Of a stretch of 21,479 nucleotides of DNA, positions 8,343 through 16,217 are shown one piece after another. The translations under genes and the position numbers were made by a program. Each line of letters opens with the position of its first letter. Positions within the stretch are counted from its first letter, which is position 1. Source of the DNA: Discostella pseudostelligera. Its lineage: Eukaryota > Bacillariophyta > Thalassiosirophyceae > Thalassiosirales > Thalassiosiraceae. The stretch covers positions 1 to 21,479 of the forward strand of contig JALLBK010000826.1 in NCBI GenBank assembly GCA_036940085.1, written 5' to 3'. Below the pieces are notes generated by a model. That model saw only the letters and a program-made list of their open reading frames with translations. It was not told the origin of the DNA and did no database searches.

Positions 8343-10355
8343 TCAATTTATGGTACAGCACATAATATACTTTTTCACCTCTTTCCTCTCTTCATTCAAT
8401 CCCCATTCCGGTGCCTTGCCCTCAAGCTGTCGATGGGTCATACACTTGGCTGTCTCTCCATCATGTTCCATATTGCCAATCATAACCCAATGATTCTCTC
8501 CACCAAGGATTGGTGCATACTGCTCACCCTCGACTTCAAATTCCACTCGACGATATCCTCCCATGACAAATTGTTGTGGTCCATGGGGACACATTACCGA
8601 GTATGGACACAGTTGCTTGCCACGGATAGAGCTGCAGAATTGAACGGCATCATCGTAGGAACCACCATTCCATCCATCGTTGGACGAGAGCCAGAAGGGT
8701 TTGAACTTTCGATGGAGAGTGCTGGTCATATCAAAAGATTGATTGATGTTGGTGGCGGTAGCATCTGTGGAAGTGACTACTTGCGAATCGGTGGTTGATG
8801 TGACATCATCGGTCTTGGATTCATCCTCTACGATGGTAACAACTCCTTGACTCTCATTGTCGTTCTGAACAGATTCATTCACCGTGTTGACGACCTCCTC
8901 ATGCACCACTTCTTCAATCATGGCGACAGCATCCTCCTCGTCGTGGGTAGTAGTAGAGGAAGATGAAGAAGAACCTCCAACTCCAACACTTGAGTATTGG
9001 ACACAGGCATTCTCTGAACCGACTTGGACCCACCCATTGGGAAAGTCACTAATGGGCGCTCTGCTATTCGTAACGGAGGAGGAGGAGGAGGAGGGTGTTT
9101 CCACTCGATATCCTCCATACGGGATATGATGTGGTCCGGTAGGACAATACACTTCATAGGGACATAGTTCGACTATGGTATCCGTGTTGTCGCTACTGCT
9201 ACCCTTGGAAGAGCAGAATTCACGAGCTTCTTGCCATGTAGTGCCCATCCATCCGTCGGAACGGGTGTACCATACTGGATGATGTGATTCCGCGAGTAAG
9301 TATTCAGTCTCGACGGAGATGGATGATGAGGAGGATGAAGAGGAGGAGGATGGAGAAGAGGAACAGCATAGAATGTGCCGGGTAAAAGCTTCGAGTTCTT
9401 CATTACTTGAGGCGTCCTGCGCCTTGGTGGCAGCTGGCTTGGATACTTCTTCTGTGACTAGTGCAGCAGTACTGTTGTCGTTGTTGCTATTGCTACTTGT
9501 GGCAATGGGTGACATGATCTCATAATGCTTCAATGCATCCTCCAACTGAGCATCCTTTTGATGTTCCTTACTAGACGATGATGCCGAAGATGAAACCCAA
9601 CTAATGATAACAACGATGGCCACAAGTACACTAGCGAAGACAGATCGTTTGAATTTCTTGGAATGGTAGATGGGGTGAGTGTAGTGATATTTCTTTTCTT
9701 CGGAATCGTTGTCAAAGAGGATGTTGTTTTCTTCATCGTAGAAGCTGTTGTTGTTGCTGTTGCTGTTGATATTGTCGGAGTAGGGCTCGTAGTCACATCG
9801 ATTGGACATGGCCGAGGATGTGTAGTTGCTATATTGATTGGTAGAGCTGTTGTTGCTGCTAGTATTGGTGTGGTTCCACCCACGGAGCAATGGAGGTGGA
9901 CTTTCATTTCGAGAAGCGTACTCGTGCAAATTCTGATTGTTGCTAATGTTTCGACGTGGTGATGCCGTCGTGGAATTTAATGATGTCGATGAAGATGATA
10001 ATGACGGTGGTGCATCGCGAGAGATCATCAATTCTTCAATATCATACCCGTCCAATCCAGACACGTAGTCGCGATAGCTGTTGATCAAGTTCGATGTCCG
10101 TTCGGCCAAGATAATGTTGGTATCATTGCTGCTGCTGCTGCTGCTGCTGCTATTGCTATTATTGCTGGTATTGTTGCTATCAGCAGATGTGGGTGGATCT
10201 CGTGATCTTCGTCGAGAAGTGGAAGAGGCCATGCTCAATGTCTCGAGACTGTTTTCATCGGCACGTCGTCGTTCGACGGGGTTGGAATTGGGTACAAGAA
10301 CACCGCTGGAGGTTACGGCGCATTTGCCGGAGATGAAGGCTTCGAGTGACGACAT
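8343..10355 (-). CDS. Type II membrane protein with two Cys/Trp-rich diatom-type domains
   Basis: An intronless frame of 670 residues. Residues 1-235 are polar and low-complexity (Ser/Asn-rich, with an eight-Ser run from AGC codons). KKFKR precedes a single hydrophobic segment at about 238-256, with no N-terminal signal, which suggests a type II topology with the C-terminus in the lumen or outside. Two copies of a domain follow, at about 359-455 and 553-640. Each has W-x-DGW-x-G, an A-x2-FC motif, LCPY-x3-CP-x-GP, a GGYR segment, an API segment and a final WV...C. Four cysteines are conserved in each (381, 398, 404, 451 and 574, 583, 589, 638), implying disulfides. I know this pattern from diatom hypothetical proteins (possibly the DUF7495 type, not confirmed) and know no function; a secretory-pathway or surface role is inference. 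Acidic, Ser-rich linkers separate the parts. The start is the ATG at 10355-10353. Confidence 0.85.
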   Translation of the reverse strand: MSSLEAFISGKCAVTSSGVLVPNSNPVERRRADENSLETLSMASSTSRRRSRDPPTSADSNNTSNNSNSSSSSSSSNDTNIILAERTSNLINSYRDYVSGLDGYDIEELMISRDAPPSLSSSSTSLNSTTASPRRNISNNQNLHEYASRNESPPPLLRGWNHTNTSSNNSSTNQYSNYTSSAMSNRCDYEPYSDNINSNSNNNSFYDEENNILFDNDSEEKKYHYTHPIYHSKKFKRSVFASVLVAIVVIISWVSSSASSSSKEHQKDAQLEDALKHYEIMSPIATSSNSNNDNSTAALVTEEVSKPAATKAQDASSNEELEAFTRHILCCSSSPSSSSSSSSSSISVETEYLLAESHHPVWYTRSDGWMGTTWQEAREFCSSKGSSSDNTDTIVELCPYEVYCPTGPHHIPYGGYRVETPSSSSSSVTNSRAPISDFPNGWVQVGSENACVQYSSVGVGGSSSSSSTTTHDEEDAVAMIEEVVHEEVVNTVNESVQNDNESQGVVTIVEDESKTDDVTSTTDSQVVTSTDATATNINQSFDMTSTLHRKFKPFWLSSNDGWNGGSYDDAVQFCSSIRGKQLCPYSVMCPHGPQQFVMGGYRRVEFEVEGEQYAPILGGENHWVMIGNMEHDGETAKCMTHRQLEGKAPEWGLNEERKEVKKYIMCCTIN
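10128..10151. repeat. (GCT)8 coding microsatellite
   Basis: Eight uninterrupted GCT units on the plus strand, read as eight AGC serine codons in the minus-strand membrane protein gene. It falls in the low-complexity N-terminal region, where length changes should be tolerated. Confidence 0.95.
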
Positions 10356-10730
10356 GATGATCAGTGATGATGATAATGATGATGTAATAATTCGTCAGTG
10401 CCTATAATATTCGAAGGAGGAAGAGGTTGGAGGTACCTATGCTTGATAGGGTGTTGAATGGAAAGAATGGCACACTTCCTGCCTGGCTGTGCCGACGAGT
10501 CGAAAGGTGGGCGCCGCCGGTATTGAAGGACAAAAAATCTTCTCGGGAAAGATTGAGATGGTCATCTCCATTGGAGCACAGCCCCACCCTCGAAACGGCA
10601 TGGCCCCTTGCACCGGCCCCTTTGCCCAATCTCGTTTGTGTTTGTANTCATGATGCAATATCTTAAGTACGCTCCGACAGATTTGTCAATCTATCAATAA
10701 TATCCTCCACTCTCGACACTATCACTTATC

Positions 10731-10770
10731 ACCCTCTATGATTAGAGGGTACCGCCAACCAATAGCCAAT
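10731..10770. promoter_or_regulatory. Perfect inverted repeat followed by two CCAAT boxes
   Basis: ACCCTCTA (10731-10738) and TAGAGGGT (10743-10750) form a perfect 8-bp inverted repeat around TGAT. Nine bases further, CCAAT occurs at 10759-10763 and 10766-10770, seven bases apart. CCAAT is the known NF-Y recognition core. The block is about 380 bp upstream of the membrane protein gene start, the only nearby supported gene, but it is in the opposite orientation. It may belong to that promoter or to an unseen plus-strand transcript. Confidence 0.4.
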
Positions 10771-10790
10771 TCGGCTGTCTTCTCTCCCTA

Positions 10791-10820
10791 TCGTCGTCGT
10801 CGTCGATCGATCGATCGATC
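10791..10820. repeat. (TCG)5(ATCG)n microsatellite
   Basis: Five TCG units (10791-10805) pass directly into ATCG units (10806-10820). It is non-coding as far as I can see and lies just downstream of the CCAAT pair. Confidence 0.9.
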
Positions 10821-11330
10821 TAATCGTCAAATCGTCGTCACCTCCGTTCCAAATAGGAGTCGTTAATAAAGCGCGCCTCCACTATCGTACCGCCTATTCG
10901 TCGATCACCGAAAAGCTTCGGGAAACAACAGCCTCTATTTTGCTTGTTTTGCAGGATGGTTGCATCAAATTCCCATGCTCTTGCCATCCAGGCTCTTGCT
11001 TTGCTGGTTTGCTTGCCTTCTTGTTTCTCCTGTTGCGTTTGCCCCTGGTGTTTGCCCTGGTTGTTGCCGATGCAGCGCCAATAATTTTGATTCCAAAGGT
11101 GTCTTGTTTAGAGAGCACCAGCCATCGGCATGGATCGGCATCGTTGGCAATGATTCTTTCTCGTTTCTCGAATTTGAATGGCCTTCCGTTGTTTGAATTG
11201 GAATACTGATTATGGAACAAAATAGACATGCGAGTTTCATTCCGATGATGATTTTCAAGGAATCGAAGTACATAAAAATGGGTGACACCTGGGAAACAAA
11301 AGGAAAAATGCATCATTTATGTGTAGTACA

Positions 11331-11549
11331 TTATCCGTTCATCGTCCAAGAATTCAAATGGGCAACATCTTGGAGTGTCGCTTGCGCGGGCTTCTCTTTT
11401 ACAGCTTCTGCCGCGCCCTTCGAGAGATCTTTCTCTTTCTTGAATTGGCTTTCTGACACATTGCTCGAGGGATTGTAATATTGATTCCTACGTGAAATGT
11501 GCCCTTTTGACCTTTGACGCATCTTCCACCCCGCCATTTTCCACCCCAC
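11331..11549 (-). CDS. Possible small ORF, 72 residues, unknown
   Basis: The ATG at 11549-11547 opens a 72-codon frame. Its N-terminal part is basic (KMRQRSKGHISRRNQ) and its C-terminal part is hydrophilic and helix-prone (KKEKDLSKGAAEAVKEKPAQ, then ATLQDVAHLNSWTMNG). I recognise no family. A second frame overlaps it on the same strand (11399-11587), and a CACCAT tract borders the start, so chance is quite possible. It is listed because composition looks more protein-like than its surroundings. Confidence 0.2.
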   Translation of the reverse strand: MGWKMAGWKMRQRSKGHISRRNQYYNPSSNVSESQFKKEKDLSKGAAEAVKEKPAQATLQDVAHLNSWTMNG

Positions 11550-11590
11550 CCACCATCACCATCACCATCACGGACCATCACCATCACACA
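11548..11590. repeat. CACCAT-rich simple repeat
   Basis: Interrupted run of CACCAT/CATCAC units, with a CGGAC break at about 11571-11575. I assign no coding role. Confidence 0.8.
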
Positions 11591-13118
11591 ACATCATGGA
11601 ATTGCAACAATGACGATGATGGATGATGGGTTGCCTACACATCCAGCGGCTCTTTATCCTCTGTCTCGGCACCCACCACCTCTTGCCCCTTGAGCCACAC
11701 ACCTTTGCACTGACGTGTATCCGACAAAATGAGGGGTCTGTCGAGGGCCGCATGCCGGAGATCGTCTTTGGAGATGTATTTGTTTGTTCATCGCCCATTG
11801 CCATTGCGGTTGCTGCGGGATAGGTGGGTGTAAATCCCTCATCAGCATTAATGATATCGATCGACGATTACCGCACTTCGACTCGACGAGTCTACCAACC
11901 GCGAAGAGTGAAACTCGATTGTTGCATATCCACCGCTACCGCTTCCATCCAATCAGGCAACGTTGACATCGACAACACCCATCTCGAGTATGATACTACC
12001 TTACTTCTTTCATCGACGTTGGCTCATCCATAAATACATAACATACTCAACAATCATATACTATGTCCGTGTCATTGGATGCTGGATATTGACACTGCAT
12101 AGTACCAGCTACGCTTGCCTCTGATTCGTTTCTGAAAATGGCACTGAATCGAATGCGACTCTATTTTCAACCAGCGGGGTGGATCGTCACGAATATCAGC
12201 GAATGCGGACGAGAGTATTGTTTGTAATTGTGGATGGGCCCAAATGTAGATTAGTTGGATGTACCATCACACCAACGTAATATACTATATTGGGGGAGCG
12301 ACCGTCGCTATGTCCTACTTGGAAATCGGAAGTCATTGGTGTCGGCGGTGTTGGAATGGTTGGTCTTCAGCTTCTTCATCATGCATATCTACTCATTTGG
12401 CGTCGTTCAAGAAGTTGCTGTGTTGTTACTCAAGAAGCAGCGCATCTGTCGTCGTGAAAGCTTCTGAATGTGAACTACCTACCTAGTGGCGCTGAGACGG
12501 TACGAACCATACTTTGACAAAACACTTGGCACGTCATGAGATCTGAGGCAATTATATCTCGACATTTCCGCCGTCTACCACCTATCATCTTCCACCATCC
12601 ACTTTTTCATTCAGCGTCTCTCAAACAAAGAACAATAATCATCACAACATCCGATCCATCATCGTCGGTCATATCTCTTGAAGGCGATGAGACGTCGTAG
12701 GAGAGTGTCGCAAATAGTAAGTATGATAGTGTCGCATTATCACTACTTTTGTCCAGCCATACTTATGAATTCAATTGTCAGTGCACGTGCCATTGGACAT
12801 AAAGCCCGCGAGAAATTTGAATCCGTCCGAATTCACAGGACCAGTATAAGCTCCTACGTAGAAAGGGACGGCAAAGAATGGGGCCACAGATTTGATTTTC
12901 TTATTGGACACGTGCCCCAGGGCACAGAGAGTTGTCACGTCGGAACTGGTAATATCTTTTTGTTCGATTTCCCTCCACAAATTTGTTAATCTTCCCGCCA
13001 AGATTTGACGGCCTCCATCTCATCAATTCATCACTCATCGATCACCGACAATCAATGGCCAATGGTCAAATAGAGCGTGGTGCATGGTATCATATTATTA
13101 TTATTCAATCGAAACATC

Positions 13119-15667
13119 ATGAAGTGCAATATCAGCGTCGCCGCATTGCTGGTCGGCTTAGCTCCTTCTGCTTCTGCCAAAGCCGATGGAGGCAAGCAAC
13201 TGCGACGATCGCGGAAGCTCTACGACGATGGCACAACAAACTCGAAGGATGACGGTAGGAATTATGTAGTGGATTCGGGCAAGGTAGGAGAGAGGTGTTC
13301 TGTCGTTCGAGTTTGGTTCTCATTTCATAATCTAACCATATTACTGAAATGAAATAATGTACACAGACGCCCACAAGTGTTCATCACGAATTGTCCATGT
13401 CCATGCCGGAAGAGGCGACGGCTACAATCATATCACCGGTTCTTGCCAAGCATCCTGCGGCGAAGATGGTATTTGCACTTTCACTGCCCTAGTCGATCTC
13501 TTCGCTTCGGAGTTTGGTTTCTTCCATTTTGAGGAGTGTCCCGACGCGGGCAACATGCCCACCATTACTATGGAACTTGGCAAAACGTACAGGTTTATCC
13601 AGACGGATATAAGCAACTATTTCCATCCACTAGGATTTGCCTATGAAGTCGATGGCGCGTTGGCCAATGCTGACGAGGTCGATGAGGCGTATCTTGCCTA
13701 CCAACTGAATGACGAGGATATCGGTTTGGATGTGTATGAGCCCAATTTCGCTCATCCCATCGAGGAGTGGGCCACAGAAGGCGAATACTATGTGGATGTG
13801 ACCCTACCCGAGGATTTTGCATCCACTCAAGATTTATTCTACTTTTGCCACATCCATCGCTATCTCGGTGGAAGGATCAAGCTTACACGAAATGGTGAAC
13901 TTTTTCAGGCAGCACATTTGCCCATCCATAATGCCTTGCCTCCTCCACAATCTTCGTACGATCAGCAGTGCGGTACCTATGGTCTTGTGCATGAAGAGGC
14001 CCAACTGGGTGAGATGGGCGACGCTTGGCCTCACACCATGACGGCAGATTATAGGCTACCTCATTCGCAATGTCCACACACCTTTGTCTGCGAGGACGGC
14101 AAGTCCACCTTCGCATCGTGTCTAGATGCCATCAACTGTCACATGTTCAGTGGTATGACAACGTACGAACACCATTCAGAGGTGGCGTTGTTTTTGCATC
14201 AAATGATACCACATCACCAGAATGCTGTGAACATGGCCAAGTCTCTCTTGCTGAATTGGAGTTCAAGCTGCAATCCCGAAGACTTGGGCAGTGACGACGG
14301 TGCATGCATAATGGAAAACATTGTTCGTAGCATCATCAGTGGTCAGAATGCACAGATTCAGACGATGAGGCAACTTTTGGAAAGTTATGGGTGGCCGGAG
14401 TTTGATCACTGTGATGTACCCATGAAGGGTAGTTCAGAGGAAGCAGAGATGGTCAGCGACTATGACAACTTTGATAATAGCAGGTACAATGACGATCATT
14501 CACAGGTAGAGCCTGTCAGGCGTTCTTTAGGTGAGTTGCTATGAATATCATATCTCCATCCTAAAAATTCATTTGAACGACATTCAATATCGAGCAATCT
14601 CTCACAACGCTATCTATCATCCTCTCTAGTAGGTGAAGATAGAATCTGTCGTGGCTCCTGCTCCGCCGAGAATGGCGAGGAAGTATGTGTCTTCACCATG
14701 GGAGTAAATCTCTTTGCCTCTGATCTTGGTGGCTTCTACTTTGAAGAATGTGGCAGCGAGAATATCTTTCCCGTAATCGGAGTCGAGGTTGGCAAGACAT
14801 ACAAGTTCATCCAACAGGACAAGAGCAACTACTACCATCCTTTGGGATTTGCTTATTTCCCCGACGGAGCGCACGTAGACAAAGATGAGGTGTCGGAGGA
14901 TTACTTGACGTACAAGTTGAATGATGAGCATGTAGGTCTTGATGGCTACGAGCCATTGTTCTTCCATTCGGCAGGTAAGGACATTATTTTGTCGGACTAT
15001 CTTTGCATCGCCTCGATATCTTAAGTTTCGTTTCTAATCTTGTGTTCTTTCTCCAGCCGAATGGACTTCCTACGGCAACTTCACCGTGGAGATTAATTTT
15101 GATCAGGATTACGATCAGGATCTCTTTTACTTCTGCCACATTCACAACCGCATGTCTGGAAGAATCAAACTATTGAAGAACGATGTTCCAGTAAAAGAAG
15201 AACACCTTCCTGAAATCACATACAGCCATCCTGAGCCCAGTGATTACGATAAGTCCTGTGGAACATATGGACTAGAGCCATTTCAGTTACCCCACCCAGA
15301 ATGCCCGGAAGCGTTTGTTTGCGACAAGAGTTCGGAATTTGCTGGCTGTGTGGAGGCGATGAATTGCTACATGATGGTTGGGATGACAACCCATGCCGAT
15401 GAAGGCAACGATGGCGATATTGCATTGTTCAATCACCAGATGATTCCTCATCATGTCAATGCCGTAAACATGGCCAAGGCGCTTCTAAAGGCTGGTGTTC
15501 TTGACTGTCCGAGTTTGGCAGAGGAGACGGATGATTGTACATTGGAAGGCATCCTGTATGATATTGTGAACAACCAGAACTTACAGATACAACAGATGTA
15601 TGGGGTTTTGAATTCAGACATGAAAGATGAAGCAAATGATTGCGTAGTTTCCATTCATTCCAGCTAG
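13119..15667 (+). CDS. Secreted two-module cupredoxin-like/DUF305 protein
   Basis: Four exons (13119-13254, 13367-14530, 14630-14974, 15057-15667) give 751 residues. A signal peptide (1-20, ending PSASA) is followed by two tandem modules. Each has a cupredoxin-like part then a DUF305 part. Module 1: His132 in NYFHPLGFAY, FCHIHRYLGGRI (Cys206, His209, Leu212), then FLHQMIPHHQNAVNMAK (321-337) and GQNAQIQTM (371-379). Module 2: His503, FCHIHNRMSGRI (Cys575, His578, Met581), then LFNHQMIPHHVNAVNMAK (672-689) and NQNLQIQQM. His plus C-x2-H-x2-M is the type-1 copper ligand pattern, with amicyanin-like spacing. DUF305 is a helical domain known from copper-binding bacterial proteins such as cyanobacterial CopM. 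A secreted copper-binding or copper-handling role is inferred. The ATG at 13119 is chosen because the upstream frame opens with GTG and this ATG gives a clean signal peptide. Exon joins are all in frame. Modules probably arose by internal duplication. Confidence 0.85.
13255..13366 (+). other. Intron 1 of the cupredoxin/DUF305 gene
   Basis: Preferred join: donor GTAGGA at 13255, acceptor ACACAG at 13365-13366, phase 1, 112 bp. TCTAACC and TACTGAAAT near 13331-13350 could serve as branch sites. A second in-frame solution exists: donor GTAGGA at 13284 with acceptor CAAG ending 13377. It would add ten residues and remove four around the junction. Confidence 0.7.
14531..14629 (+). other. Intron 2, between the modules, with a TAGTAG acceptor
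   Basis: A strong donor (TTTAG before GTGAGT) and an acceptor after CTCTCTAG give 99 bp in phase 1. The acceptor is followed by a second AG three bases on (TAGTAG, 14627-14632). Either use keeps the frame and differs by one valine. The intron separates the two tandem modules. Confidence 0.85.
14975..15056 (+). other. Intron 3, inside the second cupredoxin
   Basis: An 82-bp intron with donor GTAAGG and acceptor CTCCAG, phase 1. Joining restores FFHSA-EWTSYGNFTVEINF, which aligns with the uninterrupted EEWATEGEYYVDVTL of module 1. Module 1 has no intron here, so one was gained or lost after duplication. Confidence 0.9.
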
Positions 15668-16217
15668 TTTCGAAGAAGGTGATGATTTATAGTGCAAAAT
15701 AGAGTAACGGCAGTAAAATTAGTGAAGTCGTTTTGAGTCAACGATGTACGATTTGCAATCAACCATCCCATCTCCCAGCAATTTCCAACCCTGATTTTAG
15801 CAGTAATTAGACTTCCACATGTTATACCAATACCCGGTTCACCACCAGAAGTAAATCACTTGAGCAGACTACAGATGCTTATTGCTTTCATGCTTCTGGT
15901 GTTCCAACAGTCATGGCTCCAGACGCCAGAAGCTGGTGAGCAATATTGCATGCGACCCTCGCTCGCCGCCTCGACGCCGACGACTGAGAAGAAGCACGAT
16001 CATCCACGTGGCAATCACTTGTCTCAGTCTGTCCGTCGAAGGTGACGCGCCGCAATGAGCTGCCCGCTGCATGCCCGCTGGGTGGCAGCCGCTGCGCGTG
16101 CCCACTGCCCACTGCCACTATCCACCATGACCATGGTGACCATGGCGAACTAGATCACATGATGTTTCTACTCATTGGCATTGGTACAACAATCTGAATC
16201 GAAGCATCGTCGGCAAC
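15668..16217. other. Intergenic region upstream of DNA2
   Basis: A 550-bp gap between two same-strand genes. A 56-codon frame from the ATG at 15875 begins with a hydrophobic stretch but shows no domain and is probably chance. The segment from 16040 to 16130 is GC-rich, and CCATGGT-G-ACCATGG at 16131-16145 is a perfect 7-bp inverted repeat about 75 bp before the DNA2 start. I see no clear TATA box or terminator. Confidence 0.5.

Larger units (their letters stand above)
10356..13118. other. Long stretch without a supported gene
   Basis: About 2.8 kb between the divergent genes at 8343-10355 (-) and 13119 (+). It holds an ambiguous base at 10647, the inverted repeat and CCAAT pair at 10731-10770, a TCG/ATCG microsatellite at 10791-10820, and a CACCAT tract at 11548-11590. 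Many short overlapping frames occur on both strands. The most protein-like is 11331-11549 (-), listed separately. I recognise no domain and no RNA gene. It could contain a small spliced gene or non-coding transcript that cannot be seen by eye. Confidence 0.5.

Noticed and set aside
10849..10858. CCAAATAGG, resembling a CArG box
   Set aside because: It has five rather than six A/T bases between CC and GG, so it does not fit the consensus.
10956..11084. 42-codon plus-strand frame with a hydrophobic, Cys-rich start
   Set aside because: Very short, no domain, no clear downstream exon. It overlaps equally long frames on the other strand.
10894..11316. 140-codon minus-strand frame with a basic C-terminal half
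   Set aside because: Begins at an ATG but has no recognisable domain. All three minus frames are open over much of this A/C-rich stretch, so the open frame itself is weak evidence.
12332..12385. Short frame reading VIGVGGVGMVGLQLL, resembling an NAD-binding glycine loop
   Set aside because: The frame is closed by a stop about 30 codons upstream and soon downstream, has no other dehydrogenase motif, and GGT/GTC-rich sequence easily gives such a run.
12687..12989. About 100-codon frame beginning MRRRRRVSQIV, with a GTAAGTATG donor-like site at 12717
   Set aside because: No family recognised, no convincing acceptor at a suitable distance, and a comparable antisense frame (12771-13001) covers the same bases.
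16040..16060. GACGCGCC as a possible cell-cycle (MCB or E2F) site before DNA2
   Set aside because: It does not match ACGCGT or the full E2F consensus and lies in generally GC-rich sequence.
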